NCBI GenBank assembly: GCA_902362435.1
Contig: CABIWW010000007.1
Coordinates: 62,001-126,000, forward strand
DNA: 64,000 nt
Reading direction: 5' to 3'
Source: Eubacteriaceae bacterium
GTDB taxonomy: Bacteria > Bacillota > Clostridia > Peptostreptococcales > Anaerovoracaceae
Below the pieces are notes generated by a model. It was not told where the DNA came from. It saw nothing but the letters and a program-made list of their open reading frames with translations, and made no database searches. Below are positions 54,691-64,000 of the stretch, piece after piece. Position 1 is the stretch's first letter, and every line of letters starts with the position of its first letter. A program made the position numbers and the translations under genes.

Positions 54691-55974
54691 ATGAAACCAA
54701 CATTAATTTCAAAAGAAAACAACGAAGCAAAATTCACTATGGACTTTACCGCAGAGGAATTTGAGAATTCAGTGATAAATGTCTATAAGGCTCAGAAGGA
54801 TAAATTCACTATCGACGGCTTTAGAAAAGGCAAGGCGCCCAGAAGCATCATAGAGAAGAAGTACGGAGAAGGCATATTCTTTGAAGATGCTATCAATGAT
54901 CTCTTCTCGACTTATTATCCGCAGGCTGTAGAAGCACTTTCACTGGACGTTATCGACAGTCCGAGAGCTGAATTCGGCGAGATCAAGAAGGGCGAAGACT
55001 TCACAGTTACTATTACTGTTGAATGCTATCCTGAGATCACGGTAAAAGACTACAAGGGTGTTGAGATCGAAGCTGTAAGCAGCGAAGTTACAGACGAGGA
55101 TATAGACAACGAACTCAAGGCAAGAGCTAAGAGAAATGCCAGAATGGTGACTGTAGACAGACCTGCAAAAGAAGGAGACACTGTCCTCATCGATTACGAA
55201 GGCTGGGTAGGAGACGATCAGTTCGAAGGCGGCACTGCGGAAAGACAGCCTCTCAAGCTGGGTTCAGGCACATTCATTCCTGGATTTGAAGAACAGCTCG
55301 TCGGTGTAAGCACAGGTGAAGACAAAGACGTAAAGGTTACTTTCCCTGAAGAGTATCATGCAGCAGATCTCGCAGGAAAAGAAGCGGTATTCAAGTGCAA
55401 GGTCCACGAAGTCAAGGAAGAAGAGATCCCTGAGATCAACGATGAGTTCGTAAAGGACATCAGCGAATTCGATACACTTGACGAGTTCAAGGCTGACATC
55501 AGAAAAGAACTCGAAAAGTCAAAGGCTTCAAGAGCAGAAAACTCAATGAAAAACGCTGTTCTTGCAAAGGTGTTCGAAGCAAACGATATCGATGTTCCTA
55601 AGCCGCTCGTTGAAAGCGAACTCGACAGCACTATGTCAGAATTCGACCAGCAGCTCAGAAGCCAGGGGCTCGATCTGAACACTTACATGGAATACATCGG
55701 CAAGAACACTAAGGAGTTAAGAGACGAGCTCAGAGAAGAAGCTGAAAAGAAAGTGAAGACGAGAATGATCGTGACTGCTGTTGCAGATCAGGAGAACTTC
55801 GAAGTAACTGACGAAGAGATCAGCACTGAGATCGAAAACATGGGTAAACAGTATGGCATCGAAGCTGACAAGATCAGAGAGATGCTGGGAGCACAGAATA
55901 TCGGCATGATCGCAGGCGACATCAAGATCAGAAAAGCAGTCGAATTCATGTACGACAACGCTGTGAAAAAATAG
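54691..55974 (+). CDS. tig: Trigger factor
   Basis: Ribosome-bound chaperone and prolyl isomerase that receives nascent chains. 427 residues: N-terminal ribosome-binding domain with the loop FRKGKAPRSIIEKKYG (about 44-59), FKBP-type domain (about 150-245) and helical C-terminal domain. Codon use is that of a highly expressed gene. clpP follows after 22 nt. Confidence 0.97.
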   Translation: MKPTLISKENNEAKFTMDFTAEEFENSVINVYKAQKDKFTIDGFRKGKAPRSIIEKKYGEGIFFEDAINDLFSTYYPQAVEALSLDVIDSPRAEFGEIKKGEDFTVTITVECYPEITVKDYKGVEIEAVSSEVTDEDIDNELKARAKRNARMVTVDRPAKEGDTVLIDYEGWVGDDQFEGGTAERQPLKLGSGTFIPGFEEQLVGVSTGEDKDVKVTFPEEYHAADLAGKEAVFKCKVHEVKEEEIPEINDEFVKDISEFDTLDEFKADIRKELEKSKASRAENSMKNAVLAKVFEANDIDVPKPLVESELDSTMSEFDQQLRSQGLDLNTYMEYIGKNTKELRDELREEAEKKVKTRMIVTAVADQENFEVTDEEISTEIENMGKQYGIEADKIREMLGAQNIGMIAGDIKIRKAVEFMYDNAVKK

Positions 55975-55996
55975 GCAGAAATAAGGAGGTCCGGAT

Positions 55997-56578
55997 ATGG
56001 CATTAGTACCATATGTTATTGAGCAGACAAGCAGAGGAGAAAGGTCTTACGATATATACTCGAGACTTTTGAAAGACAGGATAATATTTTTAGGGGAGGC
56101 TATCGACGAGCATATAGCCAGCCTTGTAGTCGCTCAGTTGTTATTTTTGGAAGCTGAAGATCCGGATAAGGATATAAATATATATATAAACAGCCCCGGC
56201 GGTTCCGTGACCGCCGGCATGGCTATTTATGACACCATGCAGTATGTAAAGCCTGAGGTTTCCACGATATGCGTGGGAATGGCAGCGAGCATGGGCGCAT
56301 TTTTACTGTCGGCAGGCCAGAAGGGCAAGCGCTTTGCACTTCCGAATGCCGAGATCATGATCCATCAGCCGCTCGGAGGTGTGCAGGGACAGGCTGAAGA
56401 CATAAAGATACATGCTGAATGGATCCTGAAGACGAGAGAAAAGCTGAACAGAATACTCAGTGAAAACACAGGACAGCCCTTAGATGTTATTGCCAGAGAC
56501 ACAGACAGAGATAATTTCATGTCAGCGGAAGATGCTGTGAAATACGGCCTTATTGACAAGGTGATAAAAGACAGATAG
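55997..56578 (+). CDS. clpP: ATP-dependent Clp protease proteolytic subunit
   Basis: Serine protease subunit of the ClpXP machine. 193 residues with the triad S98 (GMAASMGAF), H123 (MIHQPLGG) and D172. The start follows AAGGAGGT. It lies between tig and clpX in the common tig-clpP-clpX arrangement. Confidence 0.98.
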   Translation: MALVPYVIEQTSRGERSYDIYSRLLKDRIIFLGEAIDEHIASLVVAQLLFLEAEDPDKDINIYINSPGGSVTAGMAIYDTMQYVKPEVSTICVGMAASMGAFLLSAGQKGKRFALPNAEIMIHQPLGGVQGQAEDIKIHAEWILKTREKLNRILSENTGQPLDVIARDTDRDNFMSAEDAVKYGLIDKVIKDR

Positions 56579-56594
56579 ACAGGGGTGGTTATTT

Positions 56595-57881
56595 ATGAGT
56601 AAATACGACGAAAACAACGAGCTGAGATGTTCGTTCTGCGGCAAGCCTCAGAGCCAGGTGAAGAGACTGATAAGCGGATCAGGGGTGTATATATGCAATG
56701 AGTGCATAGAGCTGTGTCAGGATATACTGAACGCAGAGGAGTCAAAGCATATTGCAGAGCAGGACGGCATTGCAGTCCAGAATGACAGACTGCCTAAGCC
56801 TAAGGAGATCGACGATATCCTTTCCGAGTACGTGATCGGTCAGGAAGAGGCGAAGAAGGCTCTCGCGGTAGCAGTTTACAACCATTACAAGAGGATAAAC
56901 TGCGCGACTGATGATGACGGCGTCGAGATACAGAAGAGCAATATCATCATGGTCGGACCTACAGGTTCGGGCAAGACGCTGCTCGCACAGACGCTTGCGA
57001 AGATACTGAACGTTCCGTTCGCGATCGCGGATGCTACTGCACTGACAGAAGCCGGATATGTGGGCGAGGATGTCGAGAATATACTTCTGAAGCTGATACA
57101 GGCTGCAGATTATGACATAGAAAAAGCACAGCGTGGAATAATCTACGTTGATGAAATAGATAAGATTTCGAGAAAATCGGAGAATCCGTCGATCACAAGA
57201 GATGTGAGCGGCGAGGGAGTGCAGCAGGCGCTCCTCAAGATACTGGAGGGTACTGTGGCAAATGTGCCGCCGCAGGGAGGAAGAAAGCATCCCCATCAGG
57301 ATTTTCTCCAGTTCGATACGACGAACGTGCTGTTCATATGCGGCGGAGCGTTCGACGGACTTGACAAAGTCATACAGAGAAGGATCGGCGAGAAGACGAT
57401 CGGATTCAATTCCAACGTCGAAGGCAGCAAGGTCGATGAGTCCGATCTGCTGAAGAACATACAGCCTGAGGATCTTCTCAAATACGGTCTGATACCTGAG
57501 TTCATCGGCAGACTTCCTGTGCTCGTGACTCTCGAGGAGCTGTCAAAGGACGCTCTTGTGAGGATAATCACCGAGCCTAAGAACGCGCTTATAAAGCAGT
57601 ACAGAAAGCTGTTCGCGATGGATGACGTGGAGCTCGAGGTCACAGACGATGCTGTCGAAGCGATAGCTGAGCAGGCGCTCGAGAGAAAGACAGGCGCGAG
57701 AGGTCTCAGAGGCATCATGGAAAAGATCATGAACAATATAATGTATGAACTGCCTTCGAGAGACGATGTGAACAAGTGTATAATAACTAGGGAAACCGTA
57801 GAAGCGGAAAAAGATCCTGAACTTGTATTGACAGAGCCTGGACTCGCAAAAGAAAAGGAAGCTAAGGCAGAAACGGCGTAA
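56595..57881 (+). CDS. clpX: ATP-dependent Clp protease ATP-binding subunit ClpX
   Basis: AAA+ unfoldase that feeds ClpP. 428 residues: N-terminal zinc domain with CSFCGK and CNEC, Walker A GPTGSGKT, Walker [11 protein letters not shown] and sensor-2 [10 protein letters not shown]. It follows clpP after 16 nt and is ended by the terminator at 57892. Confidence 0.98.
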   Translation: MSKYDENNELRCSFCGKPQSQVKRLISGSGVYICNECIELCQDILNAEESKHIAEQDGIAVQNDRLPKPKEIDDILSEYVIGQEEAKKALAVAVYNHYKRINCATDDDGVEIQKSNIIMVGPTGSGKTLLAQTLAKILNVPFAIADATALTEAGYVGEDVENILLKLIQAADYDIEKAQRGIIYVDEIDKISRKSENPSITRDVSGEGVQQALLKILEGTVANVPPQGGRKHPHQDFLQFDTTNVLFICGGAFDGLDKVIQRRIGEKTIGFNSNVEGSKVDESDLLKNIQPEDLLKYGLIPEFIGRLPVLVTLEELSKDALVRIITEPKNALIKQYRKLFAMDDVELEVTDDAVEAIAEQALERKTGARGLRGIMEKIMNNIMYELPSRDDVNKCIITRETVEAEKDPELVLTEPGLAKEKEAKAETA

Positions 57882-57891
57882 GTGAAATGAC

Positions 57892-57919
57892 AGGCGGCTT
57901 TTTGTAAGTCGCCTTTTTC
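57892..57919 (+). terminator. Rho-independent terminator after clpX
   Basis: AGGCGGCTT pairs with AAGTCGCCT (one G-U), with a 5-nt loop and five T. It makes lon a separate unit. Confidence 0.88.
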
Positions 57920-58001
57920 TGACATGACAGAAAAAGCGTCTTGCCCGCAGACTGGATGCAGAACGGCGCAGACGTGATGTTATATGGAGGGTAGTATTAG
58001 T

Positions 58002-60413
58002 ATGGAAGATAACAACAAACCAAATGTTGACATAGATACGGAAAAAGATGATGATCAGATAACGGAGAACGTTACGGATGCTGATGAGATGCAGCTTCCG
58101 ATGATCCCGCTCAGGGGACTTTCGGTGTTTCCGAACATGGTCCTTCATTTTGATATAGGAAGAGAGAAGTCGATAAACGCACTGGAAAAGGCTATGGTGA
58201 CGAACCAGCACATATTCCTGGCTTCGCAGAAAGACGATGGTACGGATCTGCCTACGCCGGAAGACTTTTACCATGTGGGTACAGTAGGAAAGATCAAGCA
58301 GATGCTGAAGCTTCCGGGAGATTCGATAAGAGTCCTGGTCGAGGGCGTATGCAGAGGCGCTATCGAGGATGTGATGTTCGAGGTGCCTTACTTCAAGTGC
58401 CGCATAAGAAAGATCGAGGAGCCTGAGTATCCTGCTGACGATGCGGAAGCGGAAGCACTGATGAGGACTGTCCTTTCCAGCTTCGACGAGTATATAAACC
58501 TTAACAGGAATCTGGCTGCAGAGATCTTTGCATCTGTAGTGACGATAGAGGATCCGGGCAGGATGGCGGATATGATCGCGTCTCACCTTGAGATCAAGCT
58601 TGAGGACAAGCAGCGTCTTCTCGAGACCATAGATCCGAAGGAGCGTCTTGAGACTCTCAACACGATGCTGACAAAGGAGATCGAGATCCTCAACATCGAA
58701 CAGGATATCTCGAGCAAGGTGAAATCCCAGATAAACAAGAATCAGAGAGAATACTATCTGCGCGAGCAGATGAGAGCTATACAGGAAGAGCTCGGTGTGT
58801 CCGAGGACGTCGAAGATGAAGTCGCAGGATTCACTGAACAGCTCGAAAAGCTCGATCTTGAAGAGAAGACAAAGGAAAAAGTAGAAAAGGAGATCAGCAG
58901 ATTTTCCAAGATGCAGCCGTCATCGGCAGAAGCGACTGTGAGCAGGAACTATATCGAGACGATACTCGGACTGCCGTGGAACACTGAGAGCGAAGACAAT
59001 ATCGACCTCAACAAGGCCGAAGAAATACTGAACGAGGATCATTACGGGCTGGACAAGGTAAAGGAGAGAGTTCTCGAATACCTTGCGGTAATGCAGCTTT
59101 CAAAGGGACTCAAGGGTCCTATCCTCTGTCTCGTAGGTCCTCCGGGAGTCGGCAAGACTTCGATCGCAAGGAGCATCGCAAGATCCATAGGCAGAGAGTT
59201 CGTCAGGATGTCACTCGGCGGAGTGAGAGACGAGGCTGAGATAAGAGGACACAGAAGGACGTATATCGGTGCTATACCGGGAAGGATCATCGGATCGATA
59301 AAGGACTGCGGTACGAAGAACCCTGTTTTCCTGCTTGACGAGGTCGACAAGATCGGCGCGGACTACAAGGGTGATCCGGCTTCTGCACTGCTGGAAGTCC
59401 TCGATCCGGAACAGAACAAGGACTTTACGGATCACTACCTCGAAGTGCCGTTCGATCTTTCAAAGGTGATGTTCATAACGACTGCGAATACCACGAGCAC
59501 TATACCGAGACCGCTTCTCGACAGGATGGAGGTCCTTGAAGTCAGCGGATATACTGAAGAGGACAAGCTGCAGATCGCGGAGAAATATCTCGTGCCTAAG
59601 CAGGTTAAGGAAAACGGTCTGACGAAGAGCAACATCTCGTTTACAGAGACAGGACTCAGGACACTGATCAATTATTATACGAGAGAATCCGGAGTGAGAA
59701 ATCTCGAGAGAGAGATCGGCAATCTCTGCAGAAAAGTCGCAAAGAATGTCGTATGCGGCGATACTAAGAAGGTCAGCATCACTGGCAAAAAGGTGCAGGA
59801 GCTGCTGGGCAAGAAGAGATTCAGATTCGATATAATAAAGGGCGAGACCGAGGTCGGAGTGACTACCGGACTTGCATGGACGGTGGTCGGAGGCGACACG
59901 CTGTTCATCGAGACCACAGCTGTTCCCGGAAACGGCAAGCTCGTGCTGACGGGACAGATGGGCGATGTGATGCAAGAATCCGCAAAAGCCGGCCTGAGCT
60001 ACATCAGATCGGTGAGCAAGAAACTGAAGATAGACGAAGACTTTTACAAAAAATACGATCTGCATGTCCATATACCTGAAGGTGCGATACCTAAAGACGG
60101 TCCGTCGGCAGGTGTGACGATGTGCACTGCTATAATTTCCACACTCACGGGTATCCCTGTGAGAAAGGATATCGCGATGACAGGTGAGATCACGCTGAGA
60201 GGAAAGGTGCTGCCTGTCGGGGGTATCAGAGAAAAAGTCATGGCTGCACACAGAGCCGGCATCAGAAAGGTGCTGCTCCCTGCAGAAAACGATGTCGATA
60301 TACAGGATATCCCGGAAGTGGTGAGAAATGATATGGAATTCGTGCTCCTTCGAAATGTCGATGATGCACTGAAAGAAGTTCTCGTAAAGGATAAGAAAAA
60401 TGAAGATAAATAA
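58002..60413 (+). CDS. lon: ATP-dependent protease Lon (LonA)
   Basis: Cytosolic AAA+ protease for damaged and regulatory proteins. 803 residues: N-terminal LON substrate domain, AAA+ module with Walker [10 protein letters not shown] (near 370), and a protease domain with catalytic Ser702 in PKDGPSAGV. The start at 58002 (MEDNNKP) follows GGAGGG; an ATG at 57984 contains that RBS. It overlaps engB by 14 nt. Confidence 0.97.
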   Translation: MEDNNKPNVDIDTEKDDDQITENVTDADEMQLPMIPLRGLSVFPNMVLHFDIGREKSINALEKAMVTNQHIFLASQKDDGTDLPTPEDFYHVGTVGKIKQMLKLPGDSIRVLVEGVCRGAIEDVMFEVPYFKCRIRKIEEPEYPADDAEAEALMRTVLSSFDEYINLNRNLAAEIFASVVTIEDPGRMADMIASHLEIKLEDKQRLLETIDPKERLETLNTMLTKEIEILNIEQDISSKVKSQINKNQREYYLREQMRAIQEELGVSEDVEDEVAGFTEQLEKLDLEEKTKEKVEKEISRFSKMQPSSAEATVSRNYIETILGLPWNTESEDNIDLNKAEEILNEDHYGLDKVKERVLEYLAVMQLSKGLKGPILCLVGPPGVGKTSIARSIARSIGREFVRMSLGGVRDEAEIRGHRRTYIGAIPGRIIGSIKDCGTKNPVFLLDEVDKIGADYKGDPASALLEVLDPEQNKDFTDHYLEVPFDLSKVMFITTANTTSTIPRPLLDRMEVLEVSGYTEEDKLQIAEKYLVPKQVKENGLTKSNISFTETGLRTLINYYTRESGVRNLEREIGNLCRKVAKNVVCGDTKKVSITGKKVQELLGKKRFRFDIIKGETEVGVTTGLAWTVVGGDTLFIETTAVPGNGKLVLTGQMGDVMQESAKAGLSYIRSVSKKLKIDEDFYKKYDLHVHIPEGAIPKDGPSAGVTMCTAIISTLTGIPVRKDIAMTGEITLRGKVLPVGGIREKVMAAHRAGIRKVLLPAENDVDIQDIPEVVRNDMEFVLLRNVDDALKEVLVKDKKNEDK

Positions 60414-60993
60414 ATCTGATCTCGAGACTGTTGCGGTAAAGCCGTCCCAGTATCCGGCGCCGGATCTCAGGGAGATCGCGTTCGCGGGACGGTCCAACGT
60501 GGGAAAATCTTCTCTCCTCAACCTGCTGACAGGCAGGAGGAAGCTGGCCAGAGTGAGCGGCAGTCCCGGGAAGACCAGAACGATAAACTTTTATATAATA
60601 AACGATGCGTTTCGCATAGTCGACCTCCCGGGATACGGATATGCCAAAGTGGCTAAGTCTGTGTCGGCAGGCTGGGGCGAGATGATGGAGCGGTATCTGC
60701 AGAACAGAGAGAATCTCGTAAAGGTGGTGCAGCTCGTGGACATCAGGCATGCTCCGTCAAAGCAGGATGTCGAGATGTATGAGTATCTCAGACATTACGG
60801 TCTTGACGGGCTGGTGGTGGCGACGAAGGCTGACAAGATTTCGAGAAACCAGATGGCAAAACAGATGAAGCTGATAAAGCAGACGCTGGGCCTGTCGTCG
60901 GAAGATGTGGTGATACCGGTATCCGCACTGAAAAAGACAGGGTATCAGGAGCTTCTTGATGAAATGGAAAAAATACTGGAGGCGCAGGAGTAA
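60400..60993 (+). CDS. engB: Ribosome biogenesis GTPase EngB (YsxC/YihA)
   Basis: GTPase needed for large-subunit assembly. 197 residues with G1 GRSNVGKSS (about 28-36), G3 DLPGYG, and G4 TKADK. It starts inside the end of lon, the common lon-engB pairing in Firmicutes. Confidence 0.96.
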   Translation: MKINKSDLETVAVKPSQYPAPDLREIAFAGRSNVGKSSLLNLLTGRRKLARVSGSPGKTRTINFYIINDAFRIVDLPGYGYAKVAKSVSAGWGEMMERYLQNRENLVKVVQLVDIRHAPSKQDVEMYEYLRHYGLDGLVVATKADKISRNQMAKQMKLIKQTLGLSSEDVVIPVSALKKTGYQELLDEMEKILEAQE

Positions 60994-61337
60994 TGCAGTT
61001 TTTTGGACTCAGAGTTCTTATAAAGAGGATAAAGGCCATCAGATTCATGATGGCTGACAGATCTGTGCCCAAAAGAAAAAAGGCTCTTGTCATAGCCGGT
61101 ATAATATACCTTTTCCTGCCGATAGATCTCATTCCGCCGATACTTTTTCCGATCGCGTGGATGGACGATCTGGCGCTGTGGCTGTTCATACTGTGGTATC
61201 TCAGAGACGAGCTGGACAAGTACTGGAACGGCGGGAAAACATATGACTATTCAAAAAAGTACCGAGACAAAACATTTGTAGATGATGTGGAATACGAAGT
61301 AAAGGAAAAAGAAGGAGAGGATTCTAATGGCAAATGA
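60993..61337 (+). CDS. DUF1232 (YkvA-like) small membrane protein
   Basis: 114 residues. The DUF1232 core KALVIAGIIYLFLPIDLIP (about 30-48) is a membrane helix with the family's PIDLIP motif; a second hydrophobic stretch and a charged tail follow. Function unknown. Start overlaps the engB stop by 1 nt; its end overlaps hpt by 11 nt. Confidence 0.88.
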   Translation: MQFFGLRVLIKRIKAIRFMMADRSVPKRKKALVIAGIIYLFLPIDLIPPILFPIAWMDDLALWLFILWYLRDELDKYWNGGKTYDYSKKYRDKTFVDDVEYEVKEKEGEDSNGK

Positions 61338-61854
61338 TACGATAGGAACTGTAATGATAACGCAGGAGCAGATCAGTGAGAGAGCTGCGCAGATCGGCAG
61401 AGAGATCGAAAAGGATTTCGATGGCGAACCGGTCGTGCTCGTAGGGATACTGAGAGGCGCGGTGATGTGGATGGTAGACATCATGAAAAACGTCAACCTC
61501 GATATGGTGATAGATTTCATGGCTGTCAGCAGCTACGGATCATCGACGAAATCATCAGGCGTTGTCAGGATCAACAAGGACCTGGATACGGACGTTGCCG
61601 GAAAGAATGTGATAATCGTTGAAGATATCGTGGATTCGGGAACTACGCTCAGCTACCTGAGAGGATATTTCGAGAACAGAGAGGCAAAGGCTGTAAAGAT
61701 CTGCACGCTGCTCGACAAACCTTCGGGAAGAAAAGTCGATATAGACGTCGACTACATAGGATTTACTGTGGACGACAGGTTTATCGTCGGCTACGGACTC
61801 GACTACGATCAGAGATACAGGAATCTCCCGTACATAACATATCTTGAAGAATAG
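61327..61854 (+). CDS. hpt: Hypoxanthine phosphoribosyltransferase
   Basis: Salvages hypoxanthine and guanine to IMP and GMP using PRPP. 175 residues with the PRPP-binding motif VEDIVDSGTTL (about 100-110) and the flexible-loop Ser-Tyr-Gly (SSYGSSTKSSG). It begins inside the DUF1232 gene behind AAGGAGAGG. Confidence 0.96.
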   Translation: MANDTIGTVMITQEQISERAAQIGREIEKDFDGEPVVLVGILRGAVMWMVDIMKNVNLDMVIDFMAVSSYGSSTKSSGVVRINKDLDTDVAGKNVIIVEDIVDSGTTLSYLRGYFENREAKAVKICTLLDKPSGRKVDIDVDYIGFTVDDRFIVGYGLDYDQRYRNLPYITYLEE

Positions 61855-61915
61855 AAGAAGAACAGTAAATGCTGAAGAGATCGAAGAATAAGTAAAGCAA
61901 ATGAAATGATCACAG

Positions 61916-61961
61916 CGCCGCCGCGTCAGAGAATAACGTATCCTGATGCGGCGGCGTTTTT
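61916..61961 (+). terminator. Strong GC-rich terminator of the lon-hpt unit
   Basis: CGCCGCCGCGTCAG pairs with CTGATGCGGCGGCG (one G-U), followed by TTTTT. It lies between convergent hpt and spoVT. Confidence 0.92.
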
Positions 61962-61985
61962 GTATGGATTCAGGTTTGTACGGAT

Positions 61986-62477
61986 TCAGCTTTCCATCTG
62001 CTTCGCCAGAAGACCGGCTCCGAGTTCGGCAGTCTTGATCTCGAGTTCGCTGAGGACCCTGCCTTCAGGCGGCAGCACTGTCACAGATCCGATAGGGTCG
62101 CCGTTTGCAAGTATCGGGATCACGATTTTCTCAGGCCTTTCATATTTGCTTTTTTTCTGTATTATATCATCGAGATCTTCGTCGATAGCTCTGTTGACAT
62201 AATCCTTCTGCTTCAGTCCCGAGACAGCAACGAACCGGTCTGTGTCGGATACGAGAACAGGAAGACCGAGTACAGCTGCGGCTGATTCCGCAAAGCCTTC
62301 GGCTATATGGCCGAGCTCGCTCACAGGTGAGTATTTTTTAAGTATCACTTCTCCTGCAGTGCCGGTATAGATCTCAAGAGGATCGCCTTCACGTATTCTG
62401 AGGATCTTTCTTATTTCTTTCGGGACCACGACACGCCCCAGGTCATCTATTCGTCTTACTATTCCAGTAGCTTTCAT
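61986..62477 (-). CDS. spoVT: Stage V sporulation protein T
   Basis: AbrB-family regulator of forespore genes. 163 residues: N-terminal swapped-hairpin DNA-binding domain (MKATGIVRRIDDLGRVVVPKEI) and a GAF-like C-terminal domain. It is somewhat shorter than the roughly 178 of B. subtilis. The start follows GGAGG on the minus strand. Confidence 0.94.
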   Translation of the reverse strand: MKATGIVRRIDDLGRVVVPKEIRKILRIREGDPLEIYTGTAGEVILKKYSPVSELGHIAEGFAESAAAVLGLPVLVSDTDRFVAVSGLKQKDYVNRAIDEDLDDIIQKKSKYERPEKIVIPILANGDPIGSVTVLPPEGRVLSELEIKTAELGAGLLAKQMES

Positions 62478-62648
62478 TTGATTTCCTCCAGTAGGTTTTG
62501 TATACGCATATTATCTGTAAAAGATGGTTAAATATACATATGAAAGTCTTTGACTTTTGGCATTGCATGCAGTAACATTTTAATAGTATGTTCTTTCGAA
62601 GAAACATATTTATCACTAAAATAACAGCAGGAGAGACAGATAGATCAT

Positions 62649-64000
62649 ATGAGTAAAGCAGATAACAGCAGATTAAGTGGATTGTGGAAGATAATATTCG
62701 GGCGTACTACGATACTGATAGTACTGCTTTTACTGCAGGTTCTGGTTCTGTGCGGCGGATTCGTGATACTGGGAAGACGTATCCTCATCATGAATTATGC
62801 GGTAGGATTCCTTGAGGTTTTCATACTTATGTACATTGTAAACAACCGGCAGAGCAGCAGCTTCAAGCTTATGTGGATCATATTCATGCTTGTGGCACCG
62901 ATCGTCGGGGTGGCGTTTTACCTTTTTACCAGGCTGCAGCCCGGAACGAGATTCATCGCCAGACGAGTCATGGAACAGATAGACGAACAGGAACCGTTCC
63001 TGCAGGTAGATGGGAATGTGACCGAGGAACTGTACGAGTCGTCGAAGATGGAGGCCGGACTTTTCCGCTATATAAAGGAAAAAGGGCATTATCCCGTATA
63101 CGGTGATGCCGCAGTGAAATATTTCCCGCTCGGTGAAGACAAGTTCAAAGAGCTCGTGTATCAGCTCGAACAGGCAAAGGATTTTATCTTCATGGAGTAT
63201 TTCATCGTCGCCTATGGTCATATGTGGGATACAGTGCTCAATATACTCAAAAGAAAAGTTCAGGCAGGCGTAGAAGTGAGATTCATGTACGACGGTACGT
63301 GTACTTTAGCGCTTCTTCCGAAAAACTATGACAAATACCTTGAGCGATACGGGATAAAATGCAGGATATTCTCACCGATGATGCCGTTTCTGTCGACACA
63401 CCAGAACAACAGGGATCACAGGAAAATCGTCGTGATAGACGGGCATACCGCTTTCACAGGAGGAATAAATCTTGCCGATGAGTATATAAATGAAAAGGAA
63501 AGATTCGGACACTGGAAGGACACTGCCATAATGGTAAAGGGAAGAGCTGTGAACAGCTTTACACTGATGTTTCTGCAGATGTGGAATATCAGGGCAGAAG
63601 TTCCGGAAAACTACAACAGATATATGTTCAGAGGATACGGATCAGCGGCGCCGGACCGGTCTGTAAAGACCGGCGGATATATAGCGCCGTACGGCGACAG
63701 CCCGCTCGATCATGAAGAGGTCGGCGAGAAAGTATATATGGATATACTGAACACTGCAAACGACTATGTGCACATAATGACGCCATACCTGATACTCGAT
63801 GAAGAGATGATCGACACGATCATATTCGCAGCGCAGAGAGGCGTAGATGTGAAGCTGATACTGCCGCATATACCTGACAAGAAGTACGCGTACTGGCTCG
63901 CGAGGACGCACTACAAGGAGCTCATTGCCGAGGGCGTCGAGATATACGAGTACACGCCGGGGTTCGTACACGCCAAGGTGTTCACCAGCGATGATGAAAA
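62649..64000 (+). CDS. cls: Cardiolipin synthase, truncated by the window end
   Basis: Membrane enzyme joining two phosphatidylglycerols into cardiolipin. 450 residues are visible and the frame is open at 64000. Two to three N-terminal hydrophobic helices (about 15-85) precede two phospholipase D modules: the first HxKx4D is H257/K259/D264, the second H441/K443/D448, just before the edge. AGGAGA lies 15 nt before the ATG, so a slightly different start is possible. Confidence 0.92.
   Translation, partial: MSKADNSRLSGLWKIIFGRTTILIVLLLLQVLVLCGGFVILGRRILIMNYAVGFLEVFILMYIVNNRQSSSFKLMWIIFMLVAPIVGVAFYLFTRLQPGTRFIARRVMEQIDEQEPFLQVDGNVTEELYESSKMEAGLFRYIKEKGHYPVYGDAAVKYFPLGEDKFKELVYQLEQAKDFIFMEYFIVAYGHMWDTVLNILKRKVQAGVEVRFMYDGTCTLALLPKNYDKYLERYGIKCRIFSPMMPFLSTHQNNRDHRKIVVIDGHTAFTGGINLADEYINEKERFGHWKDTAIMVKGRAVNSFTLMFLQMWNIRAEVPENYNRYMFRGYGSAAPDRSVKTGGYIAPYGDSPLDHEEVGEKVYMDILNTANDYVHIMTPYLILDEEMIDTIIFAAQRGVDVKLILPHIPDKKYAYWLARTHYKELIAEGVEIYEYTPGFVHAKVFTSDDE

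Overview
The window looks like chromosomal DNA of an anaerobic Gram-positive bacterium of the class Clostridia. The evidence is a HrcA/CIRCE-controlled dnaK operon, the spore regulators SpoIIID and SpoVT, SipW-type (TasA/camelysin-like) surface proteins, AddA in place of RecB, a catabolic-type arginine deiminase operon, and strong AGGAGG ribosome binding sites. An amino-acid-fermenting relative of the Peptostreptococcales/Anaerovoracaceae would fit, but that placement is inference. No tRNA, rRNA, CRISPR array, insertion sequence or phage gene was recognised.

Layout. 1-2.6 kb: the tail of an unknown Cys-rich protein, an APC amino-acid permease behind a sigma-54-like promoter, and a small acidic protein. 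2.8-8 kb: gpmI (minus strand) divergent from addA. 8.1-39.1 kb: the conserved Firmicutes block hrcA-grpE-dnaK-dnaJ-prmA-rsmE-mtaB-HIT-rpsU-yqeY, all in the expected order on the plus strand but split by inserted modules. These are MATE/MerR/MATE plus a MurE-like ligase; a D-2-hydroxyacid dehydrogenase and an M23/NodB cell-wall enzyme; an amidohydrolase, an HTH/zinc-ribbon regulator with a C39-like lipoprotein, and a four-gene SipW-type surface operon; and nadABC with a CNNM/CorC transporter.

39.3-49.7 kb: a secreted CHAP/SH3 protein, a YgiQ radical SAM protein overlapping an orphan DNA methyltransferase, pyrG with a structured leader, a Pr6Pr-like membrane protein, spoIIID divergent from an mreB/mbl gene, and a THUMP RNA methyltransferase. 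49.8-53 kb: argF/arcB-arcA-arcC, which converts arginine to ornithine, ammonia, CO2 and ATP. 53.2-61.9 kb: CYTH phosphatase, mnmM, then the protein-quality-control series tig-clpP-clpX, lon-engB-DUF1232-hpt. 62-64 kb: spoVT and a cardiolipin synthase cut by the window end.

The most interesting parts are the SipW-type surface operon, which has no signal peptidase or sortase beside it (28.4-33.0 kb); a 51-nt tandem repeat whose hairpins show compensatory changes (20.25-20.36 kb); the pyrG control region with two near-identical palindromes around the promoter and an attenuator-like hairpin (44.5-44.7 kb); low-complexity Gly/Ala/Asp/Ser insertions in otherwise conserved enzymes; and a MurE-like ligase without the usual DNPR motif. 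All positions and motifs were read by eye; no database search was run.
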